Assembly: GCA_003963305.1 (NCBI GenBank) | Contig: RXJR01000032.1 | Span: 124,532 to 188,531 of the forward strand | Reading direction: 5' to 3' | DNA: 64,000 nucleotides | From: Candidatus Melainabacteria bacterium | GTDB lineage: Bacteria; Cyanobacteriota; Vampirovibrionia; Obscuribacterales; Obscuribacteraceae | In this document: positions 1 through 9,132 of the stretch, in pieces | Layout of the letters: each line of letters starts with the position of its first letter | How positions within the stretch are numbered: position 1 is the stretch's first letter | The notes under the pieces: model-generated | Databases searched by the model: none | What the model was told of the DNA's origin: nothing | Seen by the model: the letters and a program-made list of their open reading frames with translations, nothing else | Program-made: the position numbers and the translations under genes

Positions 1-156
1 CTCCAGCATTTCAGCTGCGAACCACCAAAATGTCGAAAAAACGGCAGCTTTGGATAAATACTGAAGGAACAAACGTTTCCGCTGATTGCGAAATCATAGT
101 CGCAATCAACCGAATGAGCTTAAACTGTGAGAACGAAATCGTCCTCAGGGGTCTGT

Positions 157-2814
157 ATGGGCAGTAAGTCCCTACCGAAAAACAGTAAGAAACGCTCCTC
201 AATGGAGAAGCTGGGCAAGCAGGGCTGGGAGGCTTTGCAGTCTGGCGATTTCGAACTGGCTTTGACATCTTATTCCAATGCCGTGCAGCTGGCCCAGGAC
301 CTGGAAGATCCGGCGGCGTTTGCTGTCTTCATCAGCTACCTGGGTGTCGCCAAACAGAGCTGCGGACGATTAGAAGAAGCGCATACCGATTACAGTCAGG
401 CGGCTCAAGTGGCACGTGACAATCATCTGCCTCAAATCGAAGCACACGCGAATCTGCTGCTGGGCGAATTCGAGCGTGATCGCGGTCACTGCGACGAGGC
501 TATCCAACACTTCATGCAAGCCCTGGACGCAGCATATACCTCCGAAGACAACGTCGGAATGGAGATTTCATTCGGTAATCTCGGTCGCCTCTATCTGGAA
601 AGAGGTTGGGCAGAGCAAGCTTCTGAGTGGTTCAGACACGCACTGGAAGCAAGAGAAGAGACACCGAATCGCTCGTCCTGGCTTGGTAGCCTCGGTCTAT
701 CCATGGCAGAGTTGGGTCTCTTCGAAGAAGCTGTCAGCTACTACTCCATCGCCTTTGACGAAGCGCAGGCGCGTGGTGATTACATGACCCAGGCAATCTG
801 CCGAGGCAGTCAGGGCAACGCTTTCTTCGAATTGAAGAGATATCCGGATGCCATTATGTGCTATCAGGATGCACTGCAGCTTTCCGAAGCAGTTGGAGAT
901 GGGCGTCGCGTCGGTATATGGGAAGGGAACATCGGCACCACCTGGCTCAAACTGGACAATCTTGATAAAGCGATTGACTGTTGCGCAAAAGCAGTAGAGT
1001 TAGCACGGGAGTATAAGGATCCACAGTCGGAAGCGGCTCACCTTGATAGTCTCGGCGATTGCTTCATGGCAAAAGGTGAAGTCGAAACGGCGCTGGAGTA
1101 CTACGAACAAGCGCTTCAAATCAGCGAAGACATTGATGATAGACAGGGCGAGCGCATTTATCTATCGAACATCGGCAAAGTCTACGAGAAGCGAGAGCAG
1201 TTGCAGCCTGCTTTTGAGTGCTACGAGAAGGCGATCAATCTCTTCGACGAGCAGCGTGCTTCGATTAAAGCAGACGATTTGAAAACGAGTTTCGCCAATC
1301 GCGGACAAGAACTTTATCGAGACATGGTCAAAGTCTGTCTATCCATGGACAAACGAGTAGAAGCGCTCGAATACGTTGGTCGCGCAAAATCTCGCGCCTT
1401 ACTCGATCTGTTGAGCAATTCGCCAATCGATATTTCCGAACTGACTGAGAGTCCCGACCAATCTCTGGCTCGATTGATCAGACGCGAATCTGAACTGCGC
1501 AGTCAGATTGCTCACTTCGAACGACTCTTCTGGCAAGGTCCACCAGCCAGCGAATCTGGCTCCAGAAGCGCGACTCTGGCGCCCGAAGATTCACAGAAGA
1601 TTTACTCTGAGTGGAGAGATGTCGTTAATCAACTGCGCCGACGCCATCCCAATTACGCCGGGTTGGTGACTGCCACCACGCTCAATTTCGACGAGATCAA
1701 GTCGCTCTGGACAACACCACGTGGAAACGATCCCGAACAATATCAATTGAACCGCAGAACTGCTCTGCTGGAGTTTTACTGGACAGACCAGTACATCGTT
1801 TCCGCAGCGATCTGGTACGGGAAGGACGAACCGACCATCCACATCATAGCCAGCGAAGAAGACCGCGAGTCGTTCGACGCTGACCTGGCAAGCTTCCTGG
1901 AAATGTCAGCGACCGAAGGTTGGGAAGTGCCAACAAGTTTGTGCAAACGCTTATACAACAAGCTGGTGGCGCCGGTGATGGCAGGCATTCCAGAGTCGAT
2001 AGACAGATTGCTGATTGTTCCACACTCCAGCCTGCACCATCTTCCTTTTGCCGCATTGCATGATGGAAAAGGTTTCCTCTGCGAACAGTATTCGATAAGC
2101 TACCTTCCCACTACAAGTTTGATTCCTGTTCTCGCAAAAGCGAATCGCAACACAGCCGCTGAAGGGAACAAATACCTGGTCTCTGCGATCAGCGATTACT
2201 CCGCTACCAGACGAGAGGGCTTGGTGTTCAGCTCGAGATTGCGCTCTGCTGCTGGTCTCGAAGACTTGACCTACACCATGGAAGAAGCACAAAACATTTT
2301 CTCTCAAACATCAGACGCAAAACTGCTTACAAACGATGAAGTGAAACAATCATTGCCGGAACTATTCAGTCAATATTCGGTAGTGCACTTTGCCGGGCAC
2401 GCGGTCTTCAATCCTGAAGAACCGCTTGCATCAGGACTCGTCCTTGCCGACGGTAGCATTTTGACAGCGGCGGCAATTCTGCAAGGCAACGCTCTGCGAA
2501 CAGATCGCGGAAAACTTCTTGTGCTGTCTGCATGTCAAACAGGCGTGAACAAAATCACAGAAGGCGGCGAAATTTTAGGATTGGCGCGCGCTTTGATGTA
2601 CGCAGGCATGCCGAATCTGGTCCTCAGCTTGTGGGAAGTTGCAGACAGGTCCACAGCGGAATTGATGCAAGAGTTTCACAAAAATCTTGCTCCGGCAGAA
2701 ACTGGCAAACAGTTGCAAATTGCAGACGCTCTGCGCGAAACTCAACGTGCCGCCGCTAAGGCTGGTCAACCAGTGCATGCGTGGGCTCCGTTTGTGCATC
2801 TGGGTATTGATTGA
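157..2814 (+). CDS. TPR-CHAT protein (caspase-like peptidase)
   Basis: 885 residues. The first half (about residues 15-390) is a run of tetratricopeptide repeats with typical A/G/Y spacing (for example NIGTTWLKLDNLDKAIDCCA). The last third is a CHAT domain, the caspase/separase-like fold. The catalytic pair is readable as H748 in VHFAGHAVF and C793 in LSACQTG, followed by the EGGEILGLARALMYAGMPN segment typical of the family. I start at the ATG at 157, because AGGGG lies five bases upstream; an in-frame GTG at 127 is the alternative. No signal peptide or membrane segment is seen, so it is probably cytoplasmic. TPR-CHAT proteins are candidate proteases triggered through TPR partners; the substrate here is unknown. 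The family call is firm, the role is open. Confidence 0.9.
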   Translation: MGSKSLPKNSKKRSSMEKLGKQGWEALQSGDFELALTSYSNAVQLAQDLEDPAAFAVFISYLGVAKQSCGRLEEAHTDYSQAAQVARDNHLPQIEAHANLLLGEFERDRGHCDEAIQHFMQALDAAYTSEDNVGMEISFGNLGRLYLERGWAEQASEWFRHALEAREETPNRSSWLGSLGLSMAELGLFEEAVSYYSIAFDEAQARGDYMTQAICRGSQGNAFFELKRYPDAIMCYQDALQLSEAVGDGRRVGIWEGNIGTTWLKLDNLDKAIDCCAKAVELAREYKDPQSEAAHLDSLGDCFMAKGEVETALEYYEQALQISEDIDDRQGERIYLSNIGKVYEKREQLQPAFECYEKAINLFDEQRASIKADDLKTSFANRGQELYRDMVKVCLSMDKRVEALEYVGRAKSRALLDLLSNSPIDISELTESPDQSLARLIRRESELRSQIAHFERLFWQGPPASESGSRSATLAPEDSQKIYSEWRDVVNQLRRRHPNYAGLVTATTLNFDEIKSLWTTPRGNDPEQYQLNRRTALLEFYWTDQYIVSAAIWYGKDEPTIHIIASEEDRESFDADLASFLEMSATEGWEVPTSLCKRLYNKLVAPVMAGIPESIDRLLIVPHSSLHHLPFAALHDGKGFLCEQYSISYLPTTSLIPVLAKANRNTAAEGNKYLVSAISDYSATRREGLVFSSRLRSAAGLEDLTYTMEEAQNIFSQTSDAKLLTNDEVKQSLPELFSQYSVVHFAGHAVFNPEEPLASGLVLADGSILTAAAILQGNALRTDRGKLLVLSACQTGVNKITEGGEILGLARALMYAGMPNLVLSLWEVADRSTAELMQEFHKNLAPAETGKQLQIADALRETQRAAAKAGQPVHAWAPFVHLGID

Positions 2815-2878
2815 GACCAATCTCGACCTCACATTTCCTCCACAACCCATTGTTATGTTGGAGATGGAGGACGGAAAA

Positions 2879-3166
2879 ATGTTTCATAAATACGACTTTG
2901 GCACGGCCAGCCAGATCACGAGTAGACGCTGGACAAACGTACAACTCGAACCGGAAGCGCCGCAACAAGTTCCTCTTGCCGCCAAAATTGTTCTTCTCGA
3001 AATTGTCGCGATCGCAGGGTTATTGATCGTTCCTCATTTTTTACAAAATGCCACACGTCTATCTGAAGATGGTCGAGGCAAATTGCTGCACTTATCTCAC
3101 AGTCATAAACATGCACAACACAAGCTCAGTGCGCACTTACACCAAACAGACAGACGTGTGGGCTAG
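2879..3166 (+). CDS. Small His-rich single-pass membrane protein
   Basis: 95 residues, with GGAGG eight bases before the ATG. One hydrophobic helix spans about residues 33-52 (AAKIVLLEIVAIAGLLIVP). Residues 71-88 hold seven histidines (HLSHSHKHAQHKLSAHLH), which looks like a metal-binding tail. It ends 88 bases upstream of the CsoR-type repressor on the same strand. I do not recognise a family. Metal binding or delivery is inferred from composition and the neighbour. An upstream in-frame extension overlaps the CHAT gene and is less likely to be translated. Confidence 0.65.
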   Translation: MFHKYDFGTASQITSRRWTNVQLEPEAPQQVPLAAKIVLLEIVAIAGLLIVPHFLQNATRLSEDGRGKLLHLSHSHKHAQHKLSAHLHQTDRRVG

Positions 3167-3202
3167 ACCCGCAGATGCGTCAATCAGCTCAAGATGAGTA
3201 AA

Positions 3203-3231
3203 TTGACAATCAGGGGCACGCACTTTTACCT
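3203..3231 (+). promoter_or_regulatory. Possible promoter of the csoR-like gene
   Basis: TTGACA at 3203-3208 is a perfect -35 box. Seventeen bases later the hexamer TTACCT (3226-3231) is a poor -10. The gene starts at 3255. A CsoR operator would be expected in this area, but no clear palindrome is visible. Confidence 0.25.
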
Positions 3232-3254
3232 CTGTTTTGTCGTAAACTCTCAAC

Positions 3255-3596
3255 ATGCCGATTACTGATGACTCCAAAGAAAAACTGAAACTGCGCCTTT
3301 CAAAAGCGATTGGGCATCTCAACTCCGTCTATCGGATGGTCGACGAAAAGCGCTACTGCATGGATGTTTTACATCAGCTCAAAGCAGTGCAGGCGGCACT
3401 GGACAAGACAGCAGAAGTAATGCTGAAACAGCATCTCGAAACTTGCGTCGTCGATGCTATCCAAAAACAAGATTCGGCTCGTGTCATCGAAGAGCTAATG
3501 CAAGTTTTCCGCAAAGCGCCAGAGCTTTATGTTCCAGACGTTGATTCGATTGAACTTGATTTAACCACCCCGGCCAAAAAAGAGTGCTGCCATTAA
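3255..3596 (+). CDS. csoR: CsoR/RcnR-family metal-sensing repressor (copper type)
   Basis: 113-residue all-helical DUF156 protein. The Cu(I) ligand set of CsoR proteins is present as C35 (KRYCMDVL), H60 and C64 (HLETCV). This is the Cys-His-Cys pattern of copper sensors; the RcnR nickel/cobalt pattern differs, and the persulfide sensor CstR lacks the His. Copper binding in this family releases the repressor from DNA. The C-terminus ends in an extra Cys-Cys-His. It is flanked by two small His/Cys-rich membrane proteins rather than the usual CopA ATPase or CopZ, so its regulon here may be unusual. Family assignment is strong; the copper specificity is read from the ligand set. Confidence 0.9.
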   Translation: MPITDDSKEKLKLRLSKAIGHLNSVYRMVDEKRYCMDVLHQLKAVQAALDKTAEVMLKQHLETCVVDAIQKQDSARVIEELMQVFRKAPELYVPDVDSIELDLTTPAKKECCH

Positions 3597-3614
3597 TCCT
3601 TCTGGAGTTTGATC

Positions 3615-3767
3615 ATGCAACCATGCTGTTCTCATCATATTCTTGAAACGATGATGCAAAGCCTACCAATGCTTTCTGTGGCTGTTTTTGCCATAGTTCG
3701 CTATTACAAAAGATTCGAACAAGCTGTGCTGGTGAAAGCTTTTAGAAAGCAGAAAGCGACTAAGTAG
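3615..3767 (+). CDS. 50-residue membrane protein with N-terminal CCSHH motif
   Basis: The ATG at 3615 has GGAG seven bases upstream and follows the csoR-like stop by 18 bases, so the two are probably cotranscribed. The peptide begins MQPCCSHHILETMM: two cysteines and two histidines at positions 4, 5, 7 and 8. A hydrophobic stretch (about 17-29, LPMLSVAVFAIV) and a basic tail rich in K/R follow. A metal-binding microprotein working with the repressor is a reasonable inference; no family is recognised. Confidence 0.6.
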   Translation: MQPCCSHHILETMMQSLPMLSVAVFAIVRYYKRFEQAVLVKAFRKQKATK

Positions 3768-3800
3768 TTAATTACGAACAGTTACCAGCAACATTCTTGA

Positions 3801-3893
3801 ACTCAGGCTGCGTATAATTCGGACTCAGGCTGCATGCCAATCCGGACTCAGGCTGCATACCAATCCAGGCACTCAGGCTGCATGCCAATCCGG
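3801..3893 (+). repeat. Imperfect tandem repeat, about 22-25 bp, four copies
   Basis: Four copies begin ACTCAGGCTGC at 3801, 3823, 3846 and 3871, with linkers such as ATGCCAATCCGG. They lie in the 373-base stretch between the CCSHH gene (ends 3767) and the pilin gene (ends 4141, opposite strand). Nothing else is recognisable in that stretch. Confidence 0.8.
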
Positions 3894-4140
3894 GTGGCAT
3901 CGAGTGTCATCAGGCTGACTGTAACTGTGTTTCAGCTTGACGTAATCGCCTGACTCACTTTTGAGTTTGTAGATGTGGTTCCCATTTTTCGCAGCTTCCG
4001 TCAAAATCGCAAATTTAATAGACTCGTTGTCCATGCCTAACTACCACCGTGCCTTCCCTCTAGAAAAGCAGCGACATGACAACCGGCTTAAAAGTTCCGC
4101 TCATGCCGAAACTTCGTTGGCGCCGCGTCTTAAAAATCAG

Positions 4141-4356
4141 CTAGTTGATGTTCCAGGGAGTGGCGCTGACATTGACCATGTTAACGGGATGCTGCGACTT
4201 CTGACCGCCGTAATTGATTGCTTCTTCGATTTCATGAATCATGTGACCGTTCATATGACCCAACGAACCTAGAGCGACCATGCAAAGAGCTGCAACGCAG
4301 CCCAAACCCAAGGCATATTCGACCATGCTCTGGCCTTTGGCACTTCTTGATCTCAT
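4141..4356 (-). CDS. Flp/TadE-like type IVb prepilin
   Basis: 71 residues from the ATG at 4356, with AAGGGG just upstream; a longer start at 4383 would override this site. The protein starts MRSRSAKGQSMVEYALGLG, a class III prepilin leader. Cleavage is expected after Gly8, leaving Gln at +1 and the required Glu at +5, followed by a hydrophobic helix (YALGLGCVAALCMVALGSLG). A prepilin peptidase would cut it and a Tad/type II-like machine would assemble it, but neither is encoded in this window. A two-residue Cys content in the helix is a little unusual. Confidence 0.75.
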   Translation of the reverse strand: MRSRSAKGQSMVEYALGLGCVAALCMVALGSLGHMNGHMIHEIEEAINYGGQKSQHPVNMVNVSATPWNIN

Positions 4357-4660
4357 TTCATTCCCCTTGTGAGTAACGGGCAAATTCTAACGAGCGCTCC
4401 AACACGTTTAAAGCTAAGCCCCGGGAGGGGATAGGCAAACGCTTTGCAACCACCAGGACGTCGGTTCAATCGACAGAGAAGAAACCGTATATAGTGGCAC
4501 TGCGCATGAAGCAACCGCGATTAACTGCTCGTCGCGGCCCAATTCAGAAGTCGCTAACGGAGAATCGCAGTCATTTCCACCAGTGAAATAATATCGCTAG
4601 CCTCAATATGGAAGAAGTGGGAGAATTAGTGGGATTGCTCCACTGAAATGACGCCAAGTT
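4357..4660. other. Intergenic region without a recognised gene
   Basis: About 300 bases between the divergent pilin gene and the TPR lipoprotein gene. It presumably holds both promoters. I see no convincing -35/-10 pair, hairpin or small ORF. Confidence 0.5.
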
Positions 4661-5170
4661 TTGAAAACAACTACTAAACAGAAATACCTGGCTACCTTAA
4701 TCGTCTGCATCTTTAGCTTGTCGCTGTGCGCATGTACACAAAAACAGACCAGTGCCGAAATATTTGCCAGCGGCGTCAAATACTACAACGATCGAAATTA
4801 CGTTCAAGCAGAAAAAAAGTTTGAAGAGTCGTTGAAACTCTTTATGGAAAAAAACCCGACATCGCCCGATGTGTGCAGTAACCAGATGTATCTGGCAAAC
4901 ACAAAATGTGAACTCGGAAAGCTTAGAGATGCAGTCGAGATGCACAAAACAGCGATAGCTTCGATGATGAAACAGTACGGAGCCGATAGTGAGCAAGTTG
5001 CAGATGCTGAGTTGCGCCTGGGCATCGACTACTACACGATGAACGACAAGAAGTCCACCAAAGCCCATTACGAAAATTCTCTGGCTATACTGAAAAAGCA
5101 CCTTCCCGCAACGAAAATCAAAGTTAAACAGTTGCAGTCGAAACTTAAGGCTTTAGCCGACAACAAATAA
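4661..5170 (+). CDS. TPR lipoprotein
   Basis: 169 residues. The only upstream in-frame start is TTG at 4661 with a weak ribosome site. The N-terminus (KQKYLATLIVCIFSLSLCAC) is a lipoprotein signal ending in a lipobox L-C-A-C, so lipidation at Cys25 is expected. The rest holds about three TPR units, including one starting FASGVKYYNDRNYVQAEKKF. It is probably anchored to a membrane facing the periplasm and acts as an assembly scaffold; the partner is unknown. Confidence 0.7.
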   Translation: MKTTTKQKYLATLIVCIFSLSLCACTQKQTSAEIFASGVKYYNDRNYVQAEKKFEESLKLFMEKNPTSPDVCSNQMYLANTKCELGKLRDAVEMHKTAIASMMKQYGADSEQVADAELRLGIDYYTMNDKKSTKAHYENSLAILKKHLPATKIKVKQLQSKLKALADNK

Positions 5171-5330
5171 AAGGGAAGGGAACCCTGATGACGTTTCTCG
5201 CAGGCACATCTAGGGCTGCAGAATCCTGATATTGCTTGCGTTCACACGCCGGACACTTTCCGGGTTCAACATCAGTCTTAGAGAACAAGTAAACGGCTGA
5301 GTCGTCCCGCACTAAGGAAGTTTCCTAGAT

Positions 5331-7718
5331 ATGGAATTGAAAAGAATGAATCCCAAGCCCGAGCTGTCGGCTGTAGCAACAGCAGTCCGCCCCATCAGAC
5401 CTTGCGCCTCCACCTTGATGCAGTCACGTGATTGGTACACGGGAAAGGTCCCTGAACACGGCAGTTGCCCGGGTGTAGACCAATGGGGAAAGATTCATTC
5501 ACTACCGATCCCGAACCTGGCAACGTGCACCAGGCAGGAAGTTCAAGACTACTTCGACAACTCATGGACATTGACGGAAGTAGTCCTCTCAGGGCTGGCA
5601 TCGCCTGAGGTTTTCTATCGTGTGCCTTACCATGGACTGCGTCATCCGCTAATCTTCTATTACTTGCACCCGGCGGTGCTGTACGTCAATAAGCTGCGCC
5701 TGGGTGGCTTGATACCAGGTCCAGTCAATGCAGAATTTGAAAGTCTGTTTGAAACGGGCGTAGATGAGATGTCGTGGGACGACATGTCAAAGAACACTAT
5801 GCAGTGGCCGGAGCTGTATCAGCTTCACAACTACCGGAAACAGGTTTATCGGCTCATCTCAGATCTGATTGCAACGAGACCAGAACTCGACGAAGGTCAC
5901 TCACAGGTCACTCCTGAAGACCCAATGTGGACTCTGTTTATGGGTTTTGAGCACGAGCGGATTCATATCGAGACGTCATCGGTACTGATACGCGAGTTGC
6001 CCATTGAGTGCGTTCGGAAGCCGGACGCCTGGCCGGAGATGATTCTTGGCACCGGATCTGGTGACGCCTCATTTCCACCGACGGCAGGCGTCGACTTCCA
6101 ACCTAGTAAGATGTTGTGCATCGAGCCCGGTGATGTCACCGTCGGCAAAAGACATTCCGAGCCATACTACGGATGGGACAACGAGTATGGTTCACGAACA
6201 TCCAGCGTAAGCGCGTTTGCAGTCTCCCAAAACCTGATCAGCAACGGCGAATTCTACGCATTCGTCTCATCAGGAAGTTACCTGGAACCGAGGTTTTGGA
6301 GTGAGCAGGGATGGAAATGGCGTTCGTTCAGAAACACCAAATTTCCGACGTTCTGGAAGCTCGACGGTCCAGCCGGATTGCATCGATACAAGCTCAGAAC
6401 TATCTATGAGCTGATCCCAATGCAATGGTCCTGGCCCGCTGTCGTCAATTTCTACGAAGCAGAAGCATACTGCAAATGGAGGAACGAACGAGAAAAGAGC
6501 GAAAGTGGAAACGAAGTCAACTTCAGATTATTGACTGAAGCTGAGCACTATCGATTACGCGACCGCGCAGGTAACGTCACCGCTGACATGGCATCGAGCA
6601 AGCGGCTGAACTTGAATCTCAGCTCCGGCGCAGAGAGTCCAGTCGGAATGGACCTGAACGACATCGATTCGGATCGCGCCGGCGACCTGTTCGGAAACGT
6701 ATGGCAATGGTGCGAGGACCACTTCAATCCGCTGCCAGGCTTTGCAGTCAACAAGTACTACGACGACTTCAGCGTGCCGTGCTTTGATGGCGAGCACCAG
6801 ATGATCGTAGGCGGCTCATTCATCAGCACAGGCGATGAAGCGACAGCCTGGGCTCGCTTCCACTTCCGTCCGCACTTCTTCCAACACGCAGGGTTCAGAA
6901 TCGTGTCCAGCACCGGTGATGGTGCAGTGACGAAGCTCGGAGCCGAAGAGAGCAAAGTGAATCCTTATGAAACAGAAGCGATTTTGAACGAATACCTGAC
7001 GCTGCACTTCGCACCAGCCGAAGTTCAAATGCCATTCAGCTTCATCAGTCGAGAACTGACTGAATTCCCTCAACGGTGCGCAGAGCTGGTAATGAAGTGG
7101 ACCGAGAAACTCGGCATCACGCCGGAAAAGGCATTGGATGTAGGCTGCGCAGTGGGCGGTTCTTCCTTCAAATTGGCAGAAAAATTCGAGCATGTCACAG
7201 CGGTCGACTTGAGTCAGTCATTCATTGAGGCTGCGAAAAAACTGCAATCTGAAGGTTCGCTGCAATACAGCTGCCGCACGGAAGGAGAAAAATTACTCGA
7301 CCTGGTGGCGAGAGTTGACAGGTCATCCGCTGAGAAAGTTGAATTCAGGCGCGCCGACGCTTGCGCATTGCCGCCGGAATTTATAGATTTCGATGCAGTA
7401 TTGATGGCAAATCTGCTCTGTCGACTACCGAGCCCGATGTCCTGCCTGTCACGTATGAGCGGACCGCGGGGTATTGTGCGGAGGGGTGGAATCCTCGTGC
7501 TGACGACGCCATTTACGTGGATGGAGAACTTCACGCCGAAAGAGCTATGGTTCGGAGGGCAGGCCGACGCTGATAAATCCTCGGAAGAATCATTGATGCA
7601 ACGAATGGAAGCAGAATTCGAGTTGCTGGAAAAATTCGACATGCCACTGCTTATCAGAGAGCATCAGCGCAAATATCAACTTATATCCGCACTCGCTTCT
7701 GTCTGGCGACGGAAGTAG
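5331..7718 (+). CDS. ovoA: OvoA, 5-histidylcysteine sulfoxide synthase (ovothiol pathway)
   Basis: 795 residues with all three OvoA parts. A DinB-like N-terminal domain carries GLRHPLIFYYLHPAVLYVNK and the iron-binding H-x3-H-x-E motif at H208, H212 and E214 (FEHERIHIETSSVLIREL). An FGE-sulfatase domain covers about 265-525 (GDLFGNVWQWCEDHF, GGSFISTG). A SAM methyltransferase domain starts near residue 598 (ALDVGCAVGGSSF). The enzyme joins cysteine sulfur to C5 of histidine using O2 and non-haem iron; the methyltransferase half then N-methylates the imidazole to give ovothiol A. EgtB, the ergothioneine relative, acts on hercynine and lacks the matching SWDDMSKN and HIETSS segments seen here. 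The C-S lyase OvoB is not in the window. A hairpin follows the gene. Confidence 0.93.
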   Translation: MELKRMNPKPELSAVATAVRPIRPCASTLMQSRDWYTGKVPEHGSCPGVDQWGKIHSLPIPNLATCTRQEVQDYFDNSWTLTEVVLSGLASPEVFYRVPYHGLRHPLIFYYLHPAVLYVNKLRLGGLIPGPVNAEFESLFETGVDEMSWDDMSKNTMQWPELYQLHNYRKQVYRLISDLIATRPELDEGHSQVTPEDPMWTLFMGFEHERIHIETSSVLIRELPIECVRKPDAWPEMILGTGSGDASFPPTAGVDFQPSKMLCIEPGDVTVGKRHSEPYYGWDNEYGSRTSSVSAFAVSQNLISNGEFYAFVSSGSYLEPRFWSEQGWKWRSFRNTKFPTFWKLDGPAGLHRYKLRTIYELIPMQWSWPAVVNFYEAEAYCKWRNEREKSESGNEVNFRLLTEAEHYRLRDRAGNVTADMASSKRLNLNLSSGAESPVGMDLNDIDSDRAGDLFGNVWQWCEDHFNPLPGFAVNKYYDDFSVPCFDGEHQMIVGGSFISTGDEATAWARFHFRPHFFQHAGFRIVSSTGDGAVTKLGAEESKVNPYETEAILNEYLTLHFAPAEVQMPFSFISRELTEFPQRCAELVMKWTEKLGITPEKALDVGCAVGGSSFKLAEKFEHVTAVDLSQSFIEAAKKLQSEGSLQYSCRTEGEKLLDLVARVDRSSAEKVEFRRADACALPPEFIDFDAVLMANLLCRLPSPMSCLSRMSGPRGIVRRGGILVLTTPFTWMENFTPKELWFGGQADADKSSEESLMQRMEAEFELLEKFDMPLLIREHQRKYQLISALASVWRRK

Positions 7719-7736
7719 CGCAACGCACCGATAGTC

Positions 7737-7775
7737 CCATTGAGCCATTGATGTATGCCACCAATGGCTCAATGG
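7737..7775 (+). terminator. Hairpin after ovoA
   Basis: A perfect 14-bp stem, CCATTGAGCCATTG (7737-7750) with CAATGGCTCAATGG (7762-7775), has an 11-base loop. No T-run follows, so termination at this hairpin is likely but not certain. Confidence 0.6.
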
Positions 7776-8130
7776 TCAGGTAGGGTGTTCGCTTGCAGTC
7801 GCAAGTACGGGCGTCATGTCTCCCGATGCTCCGGACTCAGTCCCAGCCCTTGACCCTTAGACGGCAGTCTGACCGGCTAAAAGTTCGCCAGCGGGGTTTC
7901 CAAGCGTTGCCACAATTTTGAGAAAAAGTCGAATTACTATGACTGTGTTGGGACCAATCATCTCTCAATAAAAGATGGTTCCAAATTGCCCGATTGAGTC
8001 GATGCAGTATACCTGCCGATTTACTAGAGACCAAACTGCACGTTAGCCCTCCAAGCCAATACGCATCATGCTTCGTTCTGCATGGTCTCGATTGCCTGCC
8101 GCCTAACCCGATTTTTCGAAGGAGATCAAT
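7776..8130. other. Intergenic region before the EF-hand-like gene
   Basis: 355 bases with no coding signal on either strand beyond short shadows. The last ten bases contain the AAGGAG ribosome site of the gene at 8131. Confidence 0.5.
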
Positions 8131-9045
8131 ATGTCGACTTTAGATGCAAGCGCCGAAGCTACAAGAATCGCCAATCTGGACCGCCAAACCGGCAAGGGTG
8201 CTGAAGCCGCCTCTGCTACGCTCGCCGCCGACTACAACAATTATCTACAAGAGCATGGCAACGATACACAAGCCGCACAAAAGTGGCTGAAGGACACCAC
8301 CGCTGAACTTGCCAAAGCAGGCGTTTTACCAGACATCGCAATCGGCGTGCTCAGTAACGAGAAAGACAATCTCAGTTCTGATGGAGACAAAATCACGCAG
8401 CACGACATCATTCACGACAACTTCTTACTATCAGGCAGCACCGGAGCTCAACAATCATTCGACGCAGTCTTCACTGACATGCTGGCCAACAATACAAATG
8501 GAATTACAGACCAGGTAAATGAAGCTCTTGGCTCGAAGAACGGCACATACACCGAGGGGCAGTTCAACGATTTCGCAGAAAACCAGGCAGAAGCCGCTCA
8601 GAAATTGGATGCGCAGAATGCAAGCCGCAAGACGGATGCTGGACTATTCGAAGTCGTACCAGGAACCAATATGACAGTGCTGCAATACCTCGACATAGCA
8701 GCTCGTGGTGGTGACGGTGATGGAAAAATCGGCAGAAGCGATCTCGATGCAGCACTGGCCAATCCTGTACTTTCCGAGACAGCCAGAGCGTCCATTGAAG
8801 CCCTCAAACAACAACTTCATGACGAAGATTGGAACACCCGCAGTATCACAGACATCCTCAAGCAAGATGGTGTCGCTGTTGATGGCTCGCCAAAGGACGG
8901 CGCTGGATTCTACGATAAGTCGGTAACTGCGTACAAGCAAGCCAATTCAGATTACCAGGCTATTCAGGAGATGCCGGAAGCGCCGGCGGAGCAACCAGAA
9001 GCTACCAGCGCGCCAGCCAGCACAGTGACTGTTAAACGAAGCTAG
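8131..9045 (+). CDS. EF-hand-like acidic protein of unknown function
   Basis: 304 residues, GGAG six bases before the ATG. No signal peptide or membrane helix. It is acidic and rich in Ala, Asp, Gln and Asn. One loop near residue 196 (GGDGDGKIGRSDLDAA) matches an EF-hand with Asp at loop positions 3, 5 and 12, Gly at 6 and Ile at 8, but Gly instead of Asp at position 1. A second Asp-rich stretch (SSDGDKITQHDI, about residues 82-93) looks like a degenerate loop. The tail is Pro/Ala/Glu-rich. Calcium binding is plausible. The stop codon lies in a 13-bp direct repeat. Confidence 0.75.
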   Translation: MSTLDASAEATRIANLDRQTGKGAEAASATLAADYNNYLQEHGNDTQAAQKWLKDTTAELAKAGVLPDIAIGVLSNEKDNLSSDGDKITQHDIIHDNFLLSGSTGAQQSFDAVFTDMLANNTNGITDQVNEALGSKNGTYTEGQFNDFAENQAEAAQKLDAQNASRKTDAGLFEVVPGTNMTVLQYLDIAARGGDGDGKIGRSDLDAALANPVLSETARASIEALKQQLHDEDWNTRSITDILKQDGVAVDGSPKDGAGFYDKSVTAYKQANSDYQAIQEMPEAPAEQPEATSAPASTVTVKRS

Positions 9046-9067
9046 AGAAAGAGCCGAAGCTAGAGAA
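9037..9067 (+). repeat. 13-bp direct repeat spanning a stop codon
   Basis: CGAAGCTAGAGAA occurs at 9037-9049, where it contains the TAG stop of the preceding gene, and again at 9055-9067, an exact 18-bp shift that keeps the TAG in the same frame. Confidence 0.85.
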
Positions 9068-9103
9068 CTAGCGACAACTCGACCAAAGTTTCAGAGAGAG
9101 CAG

Positions 9104-9132
9104 GAACCAGCATTCACTAGGAGTGCTGGTTC
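9104..9132. terminator. Hairpin between convergent genes
   Basis: GAACCAGCA (9104-9112) pairs with TGCTGGTTC (9124-9132) across an 11-base loop, followed by TTCGCATTTTG. It lies between two convergent genes and could serve both, though only the plus strand has a short T-run. Confidence 0.55.

Noticed and set aside
3600-3620. TGGAGTTTGATCATG resembles the 5' end of 16S rRNA genes
   Set aside because: Similarity stops after about 15 bases; it is the ribosome site and start of a small gene.
3973-4272. 99-residue plus-strand ORF opposite the pilin gene
   Set aside because: The minus-strand frame has a clear prepilin leader and ribosome site; the plus frame has neither.
7214-7642. 142-residue ORF antisense to ovoA
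   Set aside because: Lies wholly within the methyltransferase domain and has no ribosome site; it is a shadow frame.
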